A stretch of 8,770 bases of DNA. Source: Chloroflexota bacterium. GTDB taxonomy: Bacteria > Chloroflexota > Dehalococcoidia > SZUA-161. The stretch spans positions 1-8,770 of the forward strand of contig DAOUTY010000064.1 in assembly GCA_030668425.1 (NCBI GenBank), read 5' to 3'. Position numbers and translations under genes: made by a program. This document shows, piece by piece, positions 6,715-8,770 of the stretch. Under the pieces are notes generated by a model, which did no database searches, was not told where the DNA came from, and saw only the letters and a list, made by a program, of their open reading frames with translations. The stretch's first letter is position 1. The number at the start of each line of letters is the position of its first letter.

Positions 6715-8265
6715 TCATAGCTCCCACACAACCTCACCACCAATGAGGGTCTTCTCCACTTGAATCCCCTTTATCTCCTCCGGTGCTACCATGGTGGGAT
6801 CAGCACTCAAAACCACCAGATCGGCCAGCTTACCGACCTCAATGCTTCCTTTTAAGCTCTCCTCAAAGGAGACATAGGCACCGCTCAAGGTATACAGCTT
6901 GAGCGCCTCCGCAGGGGAAATAGCTTCCTCCGGAGAAAGAACCTGCCCACTCTGGGCCTTGCGTGTGACCGCGGCGTAAATCCCGACCAGCGGGTGGCAG
7001 GGCGCCACCGGACAATCGGAACTACCGGCTGGTCTAAGCCCGTTCTCCAAAAACGACCTCGTCCGATATAGCCACGGTAGCTGCGCCTCGGAGACATCTT
7101 GTAGATACCGCTCCCCGCTGTAGTAAATAAACGCCGGCTGAGTAACAACCACAGCGTTGATAGCTTTCAGACGTTGCAGCAGGGAAGGAGGACACACAGA
7201 GCAATGCTCCAAACGGTGTCGATGATCAGCCTTCGGGGACTTACGCAGACAGTGTTCCAAGGCAATGGTAGCCGCCTCCACCGTGCCCTCTTCGACAGCG
7301 TGTATGGCTACCTGAAAGCCGTTCCGATGCGCCGTGAGAACCCCTTCATTCAGGTCTTCCTGCGACGGGTTAAGCTGCCCCCTGACCTCATCCAGGGTTA
7401 TCTTAGCCGCGCCTAGTCTAAGTCTGCTGTCACCATAGCCAGGATACAGCCCTCTCTCTCTGAAATCGGCGAGGGCATGAAGCCCCAGCATCATGCAGAC
7501 TCTAGGAGCAAGCTCTCCACTCTCCTTAAGTTTGAGAAAGGTTTGCCACTGCTCGAAGCCATTTCTCACCGTGGCATCCTGGATCGAGGTGATGCCCGAG
7601 GAGATAAAGCTTTGATTGGCAAGCCTTACCCCCCGTCCAAGCTCCTCGTCGCTCAAAGGGGGCATTACCTGCTCATTGATATAAGAGTTCATGCCGTAGA
7701 GTATCCCGTTGGGTTCCCCCGTCTCCAGCTCACGTTCGATGAGCCCGCCCTCAGGATCCGGGGTCTCTATAGAGATACCGGCAAGGGACAGAGCCAGGCT
7801 GTTGAGCACACATGCGTGCAGGGAGCGATGAGTCAGCTTCACCGGGTGGTGTGGCGCTGCCGCATCGAGGTCGTGGCGGGTGGGATGGCGATGCTCAAAG
7901 AGATAGAATTCATTGTAGCCATTAGCCTTCAGCCAGGTGCCCGGTGGAACACGCTCCGCCTGCTGCCTGATCCTGGCCTGAATATCGGAAATGGATGCAA
8001 CCGAAGCAGGGCTGCAATCTACGCCCAGCAACCATGTGGCGCAGGCCATGACATGTACATGAGCATCGTTGAAGCCGGGGACGACTGTTTTGCCTTCACA
8101 GTCTATGAGCTTGGCACGCCCCTTAAAGAGGTCGAGGTCGCTGTTGGAGCCAACCCAGATTATATCCCCACCCCCCACCGCCACCAGCTCCGCACCAGGC
8201 CGCTGGGGATCCACCGTCAGGATGTTGGCATTATAGAGAACAAGGTCTGCTGCTAGTGCGCTCAA
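6715..8265 (-). CDS. YtcJ-like amidohydrolase (amidohydrolase family 3)
   Basis: This is a metal-dependent hydrolase of the amidohydrolase superfamily, probably cytoplasmic (no signal peptide). Family 3 members cleave amide or related C-N bonds in varied compounds, and the substrate cannot be read from sequence. The N-terminal strand ADLVLYNANILTVD and VVPGFNDAHVHV give the metal-binding H69 and H71. H322 (VAIHAVEEGT) and H354 (HRLEHCSVC) are the next ligands, and D417 (AGSSDCPVAP) is the catalytic aspartate. The C-terminal SIEVGKLADLVVLSADP closes the small beta domain. The length of 516 residues is normal. No ATG or GTG lies in the right place, so TTG 8265 is taken as start; GGGGA stands only 3 bases before it. 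It may be co-transcribed with the gene 39 bases upstream. Confidence 0.9.
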   Translation of the reverse strand: MSALAADLVLYNANILTVDPQRPGAELVAVGGGDIIWVGSNSDLDLFKGRAKLIDCEGKTVVPGFNDAHVHVMACATWLLGVDCSPASVASISDIQARIRQQAERVPPGTWLKANGYNEFYLFEHRHPTRHDLDAAAPHHPVKLTHRSLHACVLNSLALSLAGISIETPDPEGGLIERELETGEPNGILYGMNSYINEQVMPPLSDEELGRGVRLANQSFISSGITSIQDATVRNGFEQWQTFLKLKESGELAPRVCMMLGLHALADFRERGLYPGYGDSRLRLGAAKITLDEVRGQLNPSQEDLNEGVLTAHRNGFQVAIHAVEEGTVEAATIALEHCLRKSPKADHRHRLEHCSVCPPSLLQRLKAINAVVVTQPAFIYYSGERYLQDVSEAQLPWLYRTRSFLENGLRPAGSSDCPVAPCHPLVGIYAAVTRKAQSGQVLSPEEAISPAEALKLYTLSGAYVSFEESLKGSIEVGKLADLVVLSADPTMVAPEEIKGIQVEKTLIGGEVVWEL

Positions 8266-8304
8266 TATTCCCCAGCGATCGTGTAGAGACTTGGGCCACT
8301 GACC

Positions 8305-8770
8305 TCAGAGCTGCTCCAATGGCCAGAGACTAATCCTTGCAATTGTTACATCGATGTAGCTATCAACAGTGGCGCAGTTTCCGTATGCGCCCATGCTCTC
8401 CCCGGTCCAGGGCGTATCTCCACCACTAAGCCAACCGTATTTGCCCAACCGCTCTTCTTTGAAGACCTCGGTTTCGATCGCTTTATCGATACTGGCGCTG
8501 ATGTCAAAACCTCCGTCGTCGCTGAGAGCTGTCGCGCGTTCCAGCCAGGCAAGCGCCCTGTTCAGATATCTCTCAACCCTATCTGTCACCTCCCCGGCTT
8601 CAGCATATTCAATCATCGCCCGCTCTACAAACAGGTCCGCTATCTCCAGCACAACAAGCAGCTTGAGCGCCTCCAGATACTCCTCACCGCCCTCCTTTGG
8701 ACAGTATACGACACCCCACTGCACAACATCGATCTCACTCTCGATGTCGGCCAACGGTGGTTCCTGCGCA
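8305..8770 (-). CDS. Unrecognised protein, 5' end probably beyond the window
   Basis: I do not recognise this protein. The frame is open from the right edge to TGA at 8305-8307. A TTG at 8754, preceded by AGGA at 7 bases, would give a complete 149-residue protein, but the frame stays open to the edge, so truncation is at least as likely. The visible part is acidic. It looks mostly helical over about residues 25-80 (counted from the TTG), with alternating charged and hydrophobic stretches (YLEALKLLVVLEIADLFVER; RVERYLNRALAWLERA). A tryptophan- and glycine-rich segment follows (KYGWLSGGDTPWTGESMGAYG), and the end is LWPLEQL. No signal peptide, membrane span or catalytic motif is visible. Base use resembles the neighbours. 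It precedes the amidohydrolase on the same strand and may share its transcript. Confidence 0.65.
   Translation of the reverse strand, partial: AQEPPLADIESEIDVVQWGVVYCPKEGGEEYLEALKLLVVLEIADLFVERAMIEYAEAGEVTDRVERYLNRALAWLERATALSDDGGFDISASIDKAIETEVFKEERLGKYGWLSGGDTPWTGESMGAYGNCATVDSYIDVTIARISLWPLEQL

Noticed and set aside
6785..6820. Inverted repeat GTGCT ... AGCAC near the convergent junction, considered as a terminator
   Set aside because: The stem is only five bases, the loop is long, no T-run follows, and it lies well within the amidohydrolase coding sequence.
7477..8256. A 259-codon open frame on the plus strand opposite the amidohydrolase
   Set aside because: It lies wholly antisense to a gene with all metal ligands intact. 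Its product shows no known motif. Long antisense frames are common opposite GC-rich coding sequence.
8263..8307. The unrecognised gene and the amidohydrolase share one reading frame separated by a TGA, suggesting a split gene or stop-codon readthrough
   Set aside because: The amidohydrolase begins with its normal first beta strand just after the TTG, so it is complete. Sharing a frame has a one-in-three chance, and no readthrough signal is visible.

Overview
The window reads as a single bacterial chromosomal locus, moderately GC-rich, with almost no intergenic space. Six plus-strand genes form one tight unit: nrdR, nrdJ, a B12-binding-type radical SAM gene, a yggS/ylmE gene, proC and a yggT/ylmG gene. 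Two minus-strand genes converge on them: a YtcJ-like amidohydrolase and an unrecognised protein that runs to the right edge. No rRNA, tRNA, CRISPR array, insertion sequence or phage gene is visible. The genes and their order fit a lineage that relies on adenosylcobalamin for deoxynucleotide synthesis. Anaerobic Chloroflexota such as Dehalococcoidia are my best guess, but that is inference from gene content, not a measured placement.

Region 1-112 holds a strong regulatory signal. Two NrdR boxes, each with the same perfect 10-base palindrome CAATATATTG, are spaced 31 bases centre to centre (three helical turns) and lie over one or two sigma-70-like promoters. NrdR, encoded immediately downstream, should therefore repress its own transcript together with the class II (B12-dependent) ribonucleotide reductase NrdJ.

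Region 113-6711 is the operon. Gaps between genes are 39, 14, 3, 10 and -4 bases, with no visible terminator or internal promoter. NrdR and NrdJ handle dNTP homeostasis. The radical SAM protein has an N-terminal cobalamin-binding-type fold and a cysteine-rich tail, and its function is unknown. YggS is a PLP-homeostasis protein, ProC makes proline, and YggT is a small membrane protein. yggS, proC and yggT resemble the ylm cluster that sits near cell-division genes in many bacteria. Here that module appears to sit downstream of an NrdR-controlled promoter.

Region 6715-8770 is on the minus strand. The amidohydrolase stops only 3 bases from the end of yggT, so two transcription units converge with no intergenic space. 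The upstream minus-strand gene is incomplete at the right edge and I do not recognise it.

I did not find a clearly new system. The points most worth checking are the paired operators and how far their regulon extends, an N-terminal region of NrdJ that looks like a remnant ATP-cone, and the orphan B12/radical SAM protein inside the nrd operon.
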